This document shows positions 48,158 through 59,006 of a stretch of 64,000 nt of DNA, one piece after another (position 1 is the first letter of the stretch; each line of letters opens with the position of its first letter). The position numbers and the translations under genes were made by a program. Origin of the DNA: Uloborus plumipes (Eukaryota > Arthropoda > Arachnida > Araneae > Uloboridae). Location of the stretch: assembly GCA_038373865.1 (NCBI GenBank), contig JAXGGA010000477.1, positions 159,828 to 223,827 of the forward strand, given 5' to 3'. Under the pieces are notes generated by a model that worked only from the letters and a program-made list of their open reading frames with translations, searched no databases and was not told the origin of the DNA.

Positions 48158-48462
48158 GGACACTTAGCACCGTTATTTGACCAATAACACCATTTTTGCA
48201 CCAAATTTGAACGTTCTGGTGCTGCTGGGGATGGTAGTACATGTGTGCAAAATTTTTGTTCGATTTCATGCAGTAGTTTTTGTTCCAGCGTGGCCACAAA
48301 AACTGGTCACGCACATACAGACTCACACACAGACAGACATTTTCGAAAAATGGTCGAAATGGACTCAGCGCACCTCAAAACGTGCAAATCTGTCAAAATT
48401 CGATATTCGAAAATTTTAACGAATACAATACTTTCTTCTATATATTAGATATAGAAGAAAGT

Positions 48463-49430
48463 AATAGATACTTTTATTAGTGAAATAAATTTTAGAATGA
48501 GACAGTGAGCTTTAAATGATGTGTAACACTAAGAATATTAAAACAAAAGGAGCGTATGCATTTATTATACAATCAATGCTACAAATTCAATATACGCAAC
48601 AGCCGAAGCTCCGGTCGAAGCTTCGGTCCTCGTGCCATCTCTAATTGAAAGCAAAGAATGTATTACACAAAAATTTTGTTACAATAGTTTCGAAAGAAAT
48701 TTTACTAGAATTGGGAAGTCTAAATCTGTTGCGCAAAAGTGCAGGTAAGCTTCATTTAAAAAACAACAATTAAAAAAGTCACTAGGAAAAATGTCTTTAA
48801 TTAGCAAACAACGAAAGTAAAGTTTTCTCACTAAGTAGGCAAAGTTATAATTTTAGCTCTACATAATTTGCATTATAAATAAATGTAAAGGAAAATGTAA
48901 TCCAATTTTTCTCACTCGTGACGATTGATTCACCTCTTGGTATATTTTCAAAAATTTGTAATACTATATTTAACGAAAAAGGCGAACTGACCAAAATATG
49001 ATAAATACTGTTTGATCAGAGCTCAATTTGAACTGAGAATCTGCAGTTTACTGTTTTCAACTAGTTTATGTATTAATGAAAATTTTAGGTTAAATTAAAA
49101 AAAAAATATATATATGTATAGATTTTTTTTTCCAGAAATGAGTGAAAATTCTATTGCTAACTGAAACCGTTTTGAAGACATAATTGGAGGTCCTGCTCTA
49201 AAACACTCTTAATTGTTTACGTTTGAAGCATTTCCACAGAAATCATCTAAAGAACGCATGACAAGTTAGCCTCTGGCTCTGCGTGTGAATGACATCTGTA
49301 CCCAAGTTCGTGCTTCTATTGTTTCAAATTTAAACTTTTATGAACCAAAGCTAAGGAAAATTAAGGCTCATTAACCCAGATTACCCATCGTGCAACTCGA
49401 ACTATCTTTCTCCTTGTCTCTCTGACAGGG
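48463..49430. other. AT-rich non-coding sequence
   Basis: No supported gene. A short inverted repeat, CCGAAGCT...AGCTTCGG, lies at about 48605-48630. Confidence 0.5.
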
Positions 49431-49447
49431 AGAGAAGTGGGATTCCA

Positions 49448-49455
49448 TGACGTCA
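49448..49455. promoter_or_regulatory. CRE palindrome
   Basis: TGACGTCA, consensus for CREB/ATF factors, at the left edge of the island. Confidence 0.55.
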
Positions 49456-49480
49456 TTCCTTCGCTGGATGGAAGCCGGCG

Positions 49481-49494
49481 GTTGCCATGGAGAC
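49481..49494 (+). promoter_or_regulatory. X-box-like RFX site
   Basis: GTTGCCATGGAGAC; the left half-site matches the RFX consensus GTTGCCATGGCAAC exactly and the right half has two changes. Distance to the CRE is 25 bp. Confidence 0.45.
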
Positions 49495-49879
49495 GATCCC
49501 GAGAGGGAAGTGAGGATAGTTTTGAGAGAAACCTGGGAATAACGCTTTCTTCCGTTTACCTTTTTCCCTATAACAATCGTCCGGCGAGGATCGGTCGTTC
49601 AGGGATCCCCAACTGCCCCCGGTTTCGGCGACGACGGAAGATGATTTCCAGCAACAAACTGCTGGAGCAGATTTATCTTTCGTTTTCGATTGGCCAGAAA
49701 TCGGCCGAAGAACTATACGAATGGAAGCTCGTTTATTCCACAAATTACCGACGTGTTGACAGTATTGGTTGTGGGTTTAAAATCAATTCTCAGAATAAGC
49801 CCTAGCACACTTTATCATACGTAATGACACTATATTTCATGTCCCTATTTATGTATTTGTATATGAATACATTTTAAGT

Positions 49880-50008
49880 CATAATAATAGTAATAATAAT
49901 AATAACAATGATAATGAAAATAATACTAGTAATAATAATAATGAAAGTGATACTAATAATAATAATGAAAATAATAATAATAATAACAAGAATGATAATA
50001 ATATTAAC

Positions 50009-50043
<35 letters not shown>

Positions 50044-50163
50044 CAATAATAATAATAAAGTAATAATAATTGTAATAAATGTAAATAATAATAATAATAA
50101 TGAAAATAATAACAATAACAATGACAATAATAATAAAAATAATAACAATAATTGTAATAATAA
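49880..50163 (+). repeat. AAT trinucleotide microsatellite
   Basis: About 280 bp of interrupted ATA/ATA(A/G/C) triplets. The Leu-rich 89-codon minus-strand frame is an artefact of the repeat. It lies directly to the right of the promoter-like island. Confidence 0.95.
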
Positions 50164-50990
50164 ATTCTATTTTTTTTTTCCAGTGGATGCAAGTTAATTA
50201 AATCAGTGATTATTTGAAGCTACCGCTTGAATGAATCAAATCATCAAACACAGAATAAAATCCAGCTTCTGTGAATCAGCGGCTTTATTGAACCGAAACT
50301 GGTTAGGATAAATATGATTCCTTTGCGGTGGCCATTGTATTATTATTGTTACTATTATTATTATTATTATCAAATTATAAATTATCACTAGTATAAATAT
50401 TAATATTATTATTACTGTAATGCTACGTTACTTTTATTTTTACTTTATTTTTATTATTATGATTTAAAATGCATGCAATAATGAATATTTTTTTTCATAT
50501 TAAGTAAAACGAATTAAGTGTAGCAAAGAGTTGATCGGTAGTTTATTTTCATAATTTTCAAATCTCTAAGCAAATCGCATACTTTGGTTAATCTTGAAGC
50601 AAAAGTGTTAACTTACTGTGTAAATAAAAAAAGGGGATATTTTCATATAACGAAATAATTCTATGCACAATTGATTTTCACAAATTTCTGTTAACCATCT
50701 GCTCTTATAAACAAAAACGAATAAATACGTCTTTCATACATAACTTAGCTGAATGTGGAAACAATTTTCCAAACCACACAAGCACATACTGAAACTATCT
50801 GTGATGAAATGTCACTCGCAAAAATGTGTGTTACTTATTTTGTTGTGACGGAAAAAATCCTTTAATAAAAAATGTTAAATGAAGAGACATCTTTAACAAT
50901 TAAATGAATAGTGGGGTAATGTGCCTAATAGGTGGTTTTATTTTTCATTAAGTCTCAGTTGTTTCTTTAACCCCTTTTCGAGTTCGTGTA
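50164..50990. other. AT-rich sequence with TTA microsatellite
   Basis: Interrupted ATT/TTA repeats at about 50337-50465. Otherwise nothing recognised. Confidence 0.6.
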
Positions 50991-51430
50991 CACTGAAAAA
51001 ATGAACTGTTGTTTTTACACAAATTATACTGGCAGCCAAGGTTCCAGTTTAAAACCTTAAAATGCACAGCAATGAACTGTAAGGCGAGAAATTTTACAGT
51101 TTCTTATACTGTAAAGTTAGAAATTTTACAGTTCATTGCCGTAAAATGTAGCTGTTTTATACTGTAAAAACAAAAGTATGATACTGGCAACAGAGGTTCC
51201 TGTTTAAAACAGTAAAATGCACTGTAATAATTTTTAAAATTAGCAATTTTACAATTTATCACTGTAAAAGTAGCAATTTTACAGTTTAGTACTGTAAAAC
51301 GAGCAATTAGAGTTTTTTACTGTAAAACTAGCAATTAGAGTTTTTTACTGTAAAACTAGCAATTTTGACAGATTATTACAATAAAATTAGCTGTATTATG
51401 TTGTAAAAACAACATTCATTTTTTACAATG
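50991..51430 (+). mobile_element. MITE family A, copy 6
   Basis: CACTGAAAAAATGAACTGTTG to CATTTTTTACAATG, TA on both sides. Landmark GGCAGCCAAGGTTCC near the left. One hairpin unit (GAGCAATTAGAGTTTTTTAC) is duplicated near 51300-51350. Confidence 0.88.
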
Positions 51431-51731
51431 TAGATTCTTGATGAGGATCCAGCTTTCTTGCTTCTACTTATCTTATAAATATACTCCTTTAAAGAGGGTG
51501 ATGTGTGTGTGGGACTGTATTTACTAATTTAGAGGAATCAGAGTAAACCCCATTAGGACTCTTTTAACAAATGGGTTGTTAAGGACATTGTGGCATGCTT
51601 AATATTTCATATTAGGCTTCTTGGAAAATAAAACTTAAAACTGATTGGCAAACTGTTGTCAGCTGAAAGAGGACCACAGTATAGCAAACTTAATTTCCTT
51701 CGGTATATATTTCACTTAATATCGATGTCCA
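51431..51731. other. AT-rich non-coding sequence
   Basis: No feature recognised. Confidence 0.5.
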
Positions 51732-52529
51732 CACTGTTAAAAAAAACCTGAATTTTCAGGAAGTTTTTTTCTGATTTTAACAGAAAATTTCTGTTTTCGC
51801 TTCAAAACGTATCTTTTCCTTAAAGGAACAGACATATTCCGTGAATTACCGATCATTTTTTCCCCGCGTCAGGAACTTGGAAACTTGGACGCTTGCCAAA
51901 ACATATATCGTTCGAATGTAGTGAGAAACCGATAGTGTTGTGAAGCCATTTTGCTTCAAAATTTGAGATTGCAAGGATTGGAAAACTTAAGCTGGATTTA
52001 TAGCGTTCCCCCAATTATTTTGTGCCGTTAGAAGACTTGTGAAAAAATGATCTTTTCACGCTCCTGGAAGTCATTCTATTCCTGAAAGGATTCTATATGC
52101 CGCGTTGGATACAAGACGCATCCGCCGAGTTTCCCTTGTCCGACATTTTAAAGAAGATTTAGTTTATCAGTCCATAATTCATCGCAATGCATTCACGCAA
52201 AATGGGCAACAAAGGGGTGTGTGAGTATATTTTAAAATCCATACCCCCTTTTGTTGTTTTTTTTGTAAGTCGTCTATTAGAGAGAAGATTTTCGTCCAGG
52301 AAGAGGTAAGGCTCTTGCCCCATCAATTTTTATCATGTTTTTATTTTTGTTATTATTATTTTTAATTTAATTTGAGTCTAGACTTAATAGTTTGTTATTT
52401 CATGATGTGAACTGATAGACATTTAAGAGTTACATATATAAACCAACTATGAGTGCTGAGGGTTAGTAAAATGATTTTTGTAATTTTCCACAACGATTAA
52501 AAAACTTAGTCTCAAAACTAAGCTTTTTT

Positions 52530-52735
52530 AATACGCTTTTATTAGTTTCACATGTCGGTTTGTTTGTATGCATGTATGTAACTCTAAATGAAAGATCAAT
52601 TCACGTTCTTTGAAAATATTAAAAGTAATATGTTTAATACTGTTAACACTAAAAGCTGAAGTATATATTACATGTTGATGTATTATAAGTGCATCTAAAA
52701 GCGTATTTTTTAGTTTTTTAAAACCAGTTTAAAGA
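52530..52735 (+). repeat. Solo, diverged copy of the 279-bp satellite monomer
   Basis: ATTAGTTTCACATGTCGGTT, GTATGTAACTCTAAATGAAA, ACATGTTGATGTATTATAAG and AAAAGCGTATTTTTTAGTTT appear in the same order as in the 14.4-18.4 kb array, with an internal deletion of the GTAGACTAA to GAAAATCAG part. A single unit, not tandem. Confidence 0.85.
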
Positions 52736-52989
52736 TTATTCTTTGGAAGCGATTTCATTAAAAACAAAAAATATCGTCAATTTTCAGAGTCCATTTCTTA
52801 AAGTGTTGATCACTATGAATACCATAACGTAAATGTATGAAAATAGAGGAAATCAGTGAAAATACAGGATTTTTTTTTAAAGGAACCACGAATGTTTCAA
52901 ATTCAGAAAAAAAGAAAAAAAAACTTTCGGAAGAACTTAATTTGTATTCAAACTTAAGAGAAAATATTAAAAAAAATGCACCTTGTTAA

Positions 52990-53663
52990 TCTCCATATAT
53001 TATTTCTCTAAGCCGAATCCTATACCCGGTCGAAACTCGCTCATTTCTTTATCGAATTGCAAGAAAATTTATGATTTTGAAGCTTATCCCGCGGGCTATT
53101 GACGAAAATTAGACCCACCCTCTAAAAAGTGTCGGTTCGTTTTTTATTCGAACTTCAATTTTTGGGCACAAAATTGACTCTATCTAGCGAAATAATTGTC
53201 GTATCGTCTCCATTTTGATTTCATTCGAAAGATTAAAAAAAATGCGTTCTTTAGAACGTTTCTCCGCTAGCGCCGCGTAACGAGAATCTCGAAAATCCAC
53301 GTTTAAGCGACTTATAAGCGATTGAAGTTTGAAAAAGTTAAATTTTTTGCTCAACTGTCAAAATCGTTACATTGTTGTTCAAATCAATTTTAAATGCGAC
53401 ATTTCAAGCCAAGGCTTAGCTCGGTAAACCTTAATTGTAACTTTTATTGTTTCAAAATACTATGGTAGTTTTGCGATAACGTTAGTATTTAGTTTAGTAG
53501 TAGCCTTGGGTATTTGATTTTAATATAGGGTATCACTTTTGCAGTAGTTGTAAAAGTGAACGTGTCTTTGATCTCTTTGAAAAGTTGTCAGAACGACGGC
53601 AGTAGATGGCGATGTTGTGCAAATGAAGCCAATAAAAATTGTCGTATTAAATTTTAAGTTTAG

Positions 53664-53700
<37 letters not shown>

Positions 53701-53723
53701 GGAATTCCGCACGGGTCACCTAG
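52990..53723 (+). mobile_element. Helitron family T, tandem copy 1
   Basis: 5' TCTCCATATATTATTTCTCT preceded by A. 3' a perfect GCGGAATTCCGC hairpin followed by ACGGGTCACCTAG. 734 bp, non-autonomous, with a 32-base T run just before the terminal hairpin. Its 3' CTAG abuts the 5' TCTCC of copy 2 with no base between. Confidence 0.92.
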
Positions 53724-54440
53724 TCTCCATATATTATTTCTCTAAGCCGAATCCTATACCCGGTCGAAACTCGCTCATTTCTTTATCGAATTGCAAGAAA
53801 ATTTATGATTTTGAAGCTTATCCCGCGGGCTATTGACGAAAATTAGACCCACCCTCTAAAAAGCGTCGGTTCGTTTTTTATTCGAACTTCAATTTTTGGG
53901 CACAAAATTGACTCTATCTAGCGAAATAATTGTCGTATCGTCTCCATTTTGATTTCATTCGAAAGATTAAAAAAAATGCGTTCTTTAGAACGTTTCTCCG
54001 CTAGCGCCGCGTAACGACAATCTCGAAAATCCACGTTTAAGCGACTTATAAGCGATTGAAGTTTGAAAAAGTTAAATTTTTTGCTCAAACGTTAAAATCG
54101 TTACATTGTTGTTCAAATCAATTTTAAATGCGACATTTCAAGCCAGGGCTTAGCTCGGTAAACCTTAATTGTAACTTTTATTGTTTCAAAATACTATGGT
54201 TGTTTGGCGATAACGTTAGTATTTAGTTTAGTAGTAGCCTTGGGTATTTGATTTTAATATAGGGTATCACTTTTGTAGTAGTTGCAAAAGTGAACGTGTC
54301 TTTGATCGCTTTGAAAAGTTGTCAGAACGACGGCAGTAGATGGCGATGTTGTGCAAATGAAGCCAATAAAAATTGTCGTATTAAATTTTAAGTTTAGAGT
54401 TTTTTTTTTTTTTTTGCGGAATTCCGCACGGGTCACCTAG
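53724..54440 (+). mobile_element. Helitron family T, tandem copy 2
   Basis: Same ends as copy 1, followed by T (A...T flanks for the dimer as a whole). 717 bp; the main difference is a 16-base T run in place of 32, plus a handful of substitutions. The head-to-tail junction without spacer fits a rolling-circle dimer. Confidence 0.92.
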
Positions 54441-54659
54441 TACTTCTTAATGTTTTGAAGTTGTGCGCTCATAAATACTATGCATTGATCATTCCACCTT
54501 CAAAATATTTGAGTATTTTATGCGAGAATTGATGTAATCTTTACAAAAAAAAAATCATGTTATTTTAATGAACTAAAATTTTTAATGAAAAAAAAAAAAC
54601 AATTCTTGTATTGCTAAAGTATTTTTTTAAAGGCAAGATATTTGAGAGTTTGAAATTGT

Positions 54660-54676
54660 ATATATTTATATATATA

Positions 54677-54745
<69 letters not shown>
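54660..54745 (+). repeat. TA dinucleotide microsatellite
   Basis: About 80 bp of near-pure (TA)n with a few breaks, followed by TTTATTTATTTGTGTGTGTA. Confidence 0.95.
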
Positions 54746-54746
<1 letters not shown>

Positions 54747-54990
54747 TTATTTGTGTGTGTATGTATGTATATATAAGTGTAAGCGTCTAGGTATAAGCCT
54801 ACTATAACGTATAAGCGGGGAAGCGAGAAAATGAAGAACGGAGAATTAAGAAACGAAAAAATGAGGAACGGAAAAATGATGAACTGACATTTCTCAAAAT
54901 CACGGAAATATAATTAACGAAACGGAAACACTCCGGCAACTCAGCTGCCGTATATTTTTTCATTATTTTCAGGACATTTTTTTAACAGTG

Positions 54991-55894
54991 CAGGTCGCAT
55001 GTAAGTAAGAAAAATAAAATGTTTTAAAACGAACATGCAGAAACTTTTGGATGTCACAAAGCACATTGTCTTCTAACGAGTAATACAGTAGCAACAAACG
55101 CTCAACTCTCACTACAATGCATCACGGGAGTTTTGGTAGTTTATAATATTTTGATGTGATATCAGTTTCAAAAAGTGCCGAACCCCGAGTATTTAATATT
55201 AACCGACAATTTCAGAATGCTCTCCTCCCATCTGCAGAGTGGCTCAAAAGTGGAAGTACCCTTCTTTATTTTCTACATTAAATTACTGTACGTTCGTGTA
55301 AACTGCTCCTGGCATTCTGGAACCATTCTACATTCAAGAAGGGGTGATCTGTTGCGAGTGGGAAGTTTCCGAAGTTTTCAATTTAAAACTTGCTTTTTTT
55401 TTGCTATCCTTTTGACACATTCAACTAAACTGAGTACTTGACATTAGCATCGTTCTACGTTGTCTGGTACGGCCCAAAATGCTTCTTATTATTCTCTTTC
55501 CCTTATTGTTATCTTACCTATATCACCCCTATTTTTGTGAGATCAGAGAAGACCGAACGCATGCGTAAATACGGGGAAGGTTTTACCTAAGAAAACAGAC
55601 AGTAGTTTCGGATGAATGTTTGTTATATACAGTAAACTTGAAATCCTTATGGTCATAAACATCGGTAAAATACTGTCCATGTGTTCTACCGACGCCACGC
55701 GCCGTGGCTGAATTCTGTGCCATATTCTAGCAGATGTTCTGCTGCAAAATATCTCCGAATCCCCGATACCTCGCAAAATATCGGCGATAACCTGGCCTCG
55801 TAGTTCACTTCAGTTATGATATGGTTGCTGTGTGTAATAAGCATTCACCCATAACTAACAATATGTCGCCGTTATCTTAGTTATGGGTATATAA
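54991..55894. other. Non-coding sequence
   Basis: A 77-codon minus-strand frame at 55543-55776 (MRGIGDSEIFCSRTSARIW...) and an 88-codon plus-strand frame at 55175-55441 have no recognised domain. No element ends seen. Confidence 0.4.
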
Positions 55895-56150
55895 GCCGAC
55901 ATAGTGGTGTATTGGTTAATACGCTGGTGCTAGTCTCTCACATTTAAAGGCAAAAGGTTCAAACGTAGCTCCAGTCGGTGGATTTCCAAGATGCAGAAAA
56001 TTGACAGCTTTCATGTCGTGTATTTATACGCTATGTAAAAGGTACCTTGAGTACTCGTTTGGCATATAGCGCTTGGCAAAATCAAATTATTTGTGCGTTT
56101 TTGTATGGAATAGAGCCTAGGTGCCTCCATCTAGTGGTAAAAACTGGCGT
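55895..56150 (+). mobile_element. Possible tRNA-derived SINE
   Basis: Starts GCCGACATAGTGGTGTATTG, with an A-box-like TAGTGGTGTATTGG, and 50 bp later a B-box-like GGTTCAAACGT (55956-55966). The spacing is right for an internal pol III promoter. The body downstream (GGTACCTTGAGTACTCGTTT) has no coding capacity. The tail and target duplication were not found, so the right end is approximate. A decayed tRNA pseudogene is the alternative. Confidence 0.45.
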
Positions 56151-56352
56151 CAAATTTCTCGTTGAAACTGCCTCCGCTGATAATATATCCACATAAAAGA
56201 ATGAAGGTCGATCACGTCGAACGCACTAGGTCTGCAAATAGTTTTTCGTCAGTACGCAGCCCCAATTTGAAACAAACAAAAACAAGCAACATAATGTTGA
56301 AAATCGTAGCGGTTCCCGAACATTCGGACTGCTCGATATATTGTAGATTATA

Positions 56353-57295
56353 AGGGTGATTCTCTGTAAACTGGTAATTGGCTGTCCGGACTGAGTATTT
56401 TAAAAATAATAAAGTGTAATAAAGTAATTAACGCTCTTAATACAAGTAAAGCATTAATACTTTGTGGCCCAATTGTATTTTGAGTCATAACAATTTAATA
56501 TTTTTTTCTAGAAATTATCTAAGCGCCAAAAACACAGTCCCCTGGCTGTTCCAATCCCATTGTCTAACTGTTAAAGATAGTATTTCAAAAAACCTATTAA
56601 CACTACATAAATTCGGCAATTAATATCTAAAAATAGAATAATGAAGCTATATTTTTCTTATGAAATTAGGTATAATTACGTATTTCTAAAACTTAAGATT
56701 GTCATGTAAATTCTGTCCGGAGTTTTTTCAAACAGTCCCCTGCAACAAATTCAAAGCTGTGATACGAAAAATCTATAACTTTTGCAAATTATTTTTGGCA
56801 TGAAGTTTAAAGTAATCAGTATGAATTTGCCGAAATCACCGAAAACGGTGTTGAAACACTACTTTGCTTAGTTTGAAAGCCACATTTGTGATGAAAATAT
56901 GCATCAGGGTCGTTACGAAAACAGTCCTCTGGGAAGGGATTTTATTAATGTCAATTAATTTAATTATAAAACGTATTAGTTATTATGTTCACGATTTGTG
57001 CCTAAATTTATAGGTAGTCTCGTAACTAATTATGCTCCAATAGTTTTGCAGATATTACGCAACAAAGAGCAAAAACACAGTCACCTGGCACAGTCCCCTG
57101 CCTAGTTATACTAGGCGGGGCACTTACCCTCTATCATGATTTATCAGAAAAACACAAACTTCAATTGGCTCTCTTTTAAACCAAAGTAATAGATTCATTT
57201 TCTGAGCAATAGTATTATAATTATACGAACATTTCAAAAAACCGTGCCAGGACAGATTTCGTGTGAAAAATGACGAGTTTACAGAGAATTGCCCA
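56353..57295. mobile_element. TA-flanked TIR element G, 943 bp
   Basis: Left AGGGTGATTCTCTGTAAACT; right the inverse of TGGGCAATTCTCTGTAAACT. TA is on both sides (56351-56352, 57296-57297). The interior repeats ACAGTCCCCTG (56534, 56732, 57090) with variants at 56921 and 57077, and has CTGTCCGG twice. These are probably internal binding-site or spacer repeats. No transposase frame. Confidence 0.8.
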
Positions 57296-57554
57296 TAAAT
57301 ATATGATGGCGAACAAAATTTGGTCAGTTTACGAAAGCTACATAAAAAACGCGGATGTCACCAGTTTTCTATTTACCAAAGTCAACATGAACTTACAGTC
57401 GAGGCCGCTTGGTAGAATAAGCATTTTCCCGCAAAAAATATTCTAATAAGAAGGACATTCCTTTATCCGGGACCAAAATAATGCATTACAACGGATTGGT
57501 ACAGTGAAAATATACTACATTGAAAGGAATATTCTTTTCACCGATATTCGAATA

Positions 57555-57920
57555 CTGCAAAAAATGAACTTCGTTTTTACAGCCGGGATTCCAATTTAAA
57601 ACTGTAAAATGCACGATAATAAACTGTAAAAATAGCAATATAACGAATTTCTCACTGTAGAGTTAGAAGTTTTGTAATTTATTTCCGTTTAGTTTAGCTG
57701 TATTATACTGCAAAAACAAAAGTATAATACTGGCAGCAGAGGTTCCAGTTTATAACTGTAAAATGCCCAGTAATAACCTGTAAAATTAGCAATTTTACAG
57801 TTTAGTACAAAAAAGTAGAAATTTTACAGTCTATTACCGTAAAATTAGCAATTTTTGCTTTTTATTACAAAAAAAATTAGCTGTTTTCTACTGTAAAAAC
57901 AACATTTATTTTTTATAATG
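57555..57920 (+). mobile_element. MITE family A, copy 7
   Basis: CTGCAAAAAATGAACTTCG to TTTATTTTTTATAATG, more diverged than the others and with a small deletion near the left end. Landmark GGCAGCAGAGGTTCC is present. Confidence 0.8.
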
Positions 57921-58225
57921 AATGAGCGTTCTCGACTGTATTTAGAATAAGAGTAGCTTTATGTGACAAAAGTTGAAGTGTTTTTTTTTCCTGTGTCATT
58001 CCTGAACTCCACGTGTATTGTTAAATAGCAGAAAACTCCATTAAGATAAATTGAATTCTGGACTGGCAATCAAATGCGGCACACTAATATAGGAGTGCTT
58101 CGGACAGATACGGTTGCATTATTCAGTCCTACATTAATTTATCAACCTTTCAGGAAGATCTCCAAAAACGTCAAATTCTCAGCTGATTTAATTAATGCAA
58201 TGAATACTGATGTCAAAACACATTC
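57921..58225. other. AT-rich non-coding sequence
   Basis: No feature recognised. Confidence 0.5.
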
Positions 58226-58645
58226 CCCAAGCAGCACAAAGGCGTTCAAAACACGTTCTGCAACACGTACAGAGCGCACCAGCCGGCACGTTCAAAACAC
58301 GTTCTCGCAGCACGTGTTGTCAACGTCTATGTGTCTCATCGATCGATGGTAATATGACACGTCGAAATCTGGTGTTGACCACCTTTTTTTGTCCCAGTTT
58401 TGAACGTGGAATGATAGGTTATATTTAGGTTCTGGAAATACGTTTGTTTTCAGTGCTCCCCAGCTGAAAAAGTATACTGCGTATACCCCACTATCCGGTG
58501 GCCGCGACGTGTTTTAACCGTGACGTCATTTTTGATCCACCATTTTTGATCCATGATCGTCGCCATCTTGCTTTTAATTATTTAATTACTTTATTTATTT
58601 AATTTAACTATTTATTATTTAATTACTTTGAATTTAATATATTCA

Positions 58646-58718
58646 CTCCGCGGGAATCGAACGCGGGTCCCTTGCGACTACAGCAGGAGTCGCCAACCAC
58701 TATACGCTACTCGATCTC
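58646..58718 (-). other. tRNA-like sequence in element C, copy 2
   Basis: As in copy 1, with GCGTTCGATTCCC as the B box and GGTTGGCG in place of GGTTAGCG. Confidence 0.55.
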
Positions 58719-59006
58719 AACGAGAGAGAAAAATAATACTTTAAATGGAAATTTTTTTTGGAGGAGGCGCCATCTATGAAAGACTAAAGGCGTAAATCAT
58801 ATAATTTTATTAGTATGAATGTAATGCTTTTTTACTGAAATGCATGCAAATCTGATTAGGATCTTGGGAGAAAGAGTTGTTAAGGATAAAACTTAAAGTT
58901 TCTGCAGATATGATTCCTCTTCCCTTTCTAAAAAGCAGCAATTCACGACCTCAATTCTGAGAAATTAAGCACCTCCTTAAGCACTGAAATGACACCGTGA
59001 TAATAT

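Larger units (their letters stand above)
46230..48230 (+). mobile_element. 2-kb TIR element C, copy 1
   Basis: Left end CCCAAGCAGCACAAAGGCG; right end the inverse of CCCCAGCAGCACCAGAACG, a short imperfect TIR. AT is duplicated, as judged against uninterrupted element B copy 1. Contents: a tRNA-like sequence, a hAT MITE, and a 61-bp minisatellite. No transposase. A second copy (58226-60227) is nearly identical over the full 2,001 bp with different flanks, so both moved recently. Superfamily not determined. Confidence 0.88.
45541..48462 (-). mobile_element. Helitron-like element B, copy 2, interrupted
   Basis: Same ends as copy 1: CTAGCTGTCGTGGCCGTCACG at the left, and the ATATAGAAGAAAGT hairpin at the right. 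Without the 2-kb insertion at 46230-48230 the element would be about 0.92 kb. It has a single 144-bp unit where copy 1 has four. The sequence left of the insertion (GTGCACCAGTTCACAT) and right (ATGGTAGTACATGTGTGC) joins exactly as in copy 1 near 11090-11115. Confidence 0.82.
49431..49760. promoter_or_regulatory. CpG-rich promoter-like island (CRE, X-box, ETS, CCAAT)
   Basis: About 320 bp of GC-rich, CpG-rich DNA in AT-rich surroundings. It contains a full CRE palindrome TGACGTCA (49448-49455), an X-box-like GTTGCCATGGAGAC (49481-49494), an ETS core CGGAAG (49635-49640) and an inverted CCAAT box ATTGG (49689-49693). These four classes of site co-occur in animal housekeeping and ciliary gene promoters. 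Open frames on both strands (122 and 96 codons) cross it without domains. The transcribed direction and the gene are unknown. No transposon ends were seen around it. Confidence 0.55.
51732..54990. mobile_element. TIR element with CACTGTTAAAAAAA ends, interrupted
   Basis: Left end CACTGTTAAAAAAAACCTGA; right end is the inverse of CACTGTTAAAAAAATGTCCT. The dinucleotide CA flanks both sides, perhaps a changed TA. Its interior was later enlarged by two Helitrons (52990-54440) and a TA microsatellite. The ends share the CACTGTTAAAA/CACTGTAAAA form with family A but not its interior. No transposase found. Because the ends are short, some chance remains that they belong to different elements. Confidence 0.5.

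Noticed and set aside
49879..50148. 89-codon Leu-rich minus-strand frame
   Set aside because: Direct product of the AAT trinucleotide repeat; no real gene signal.
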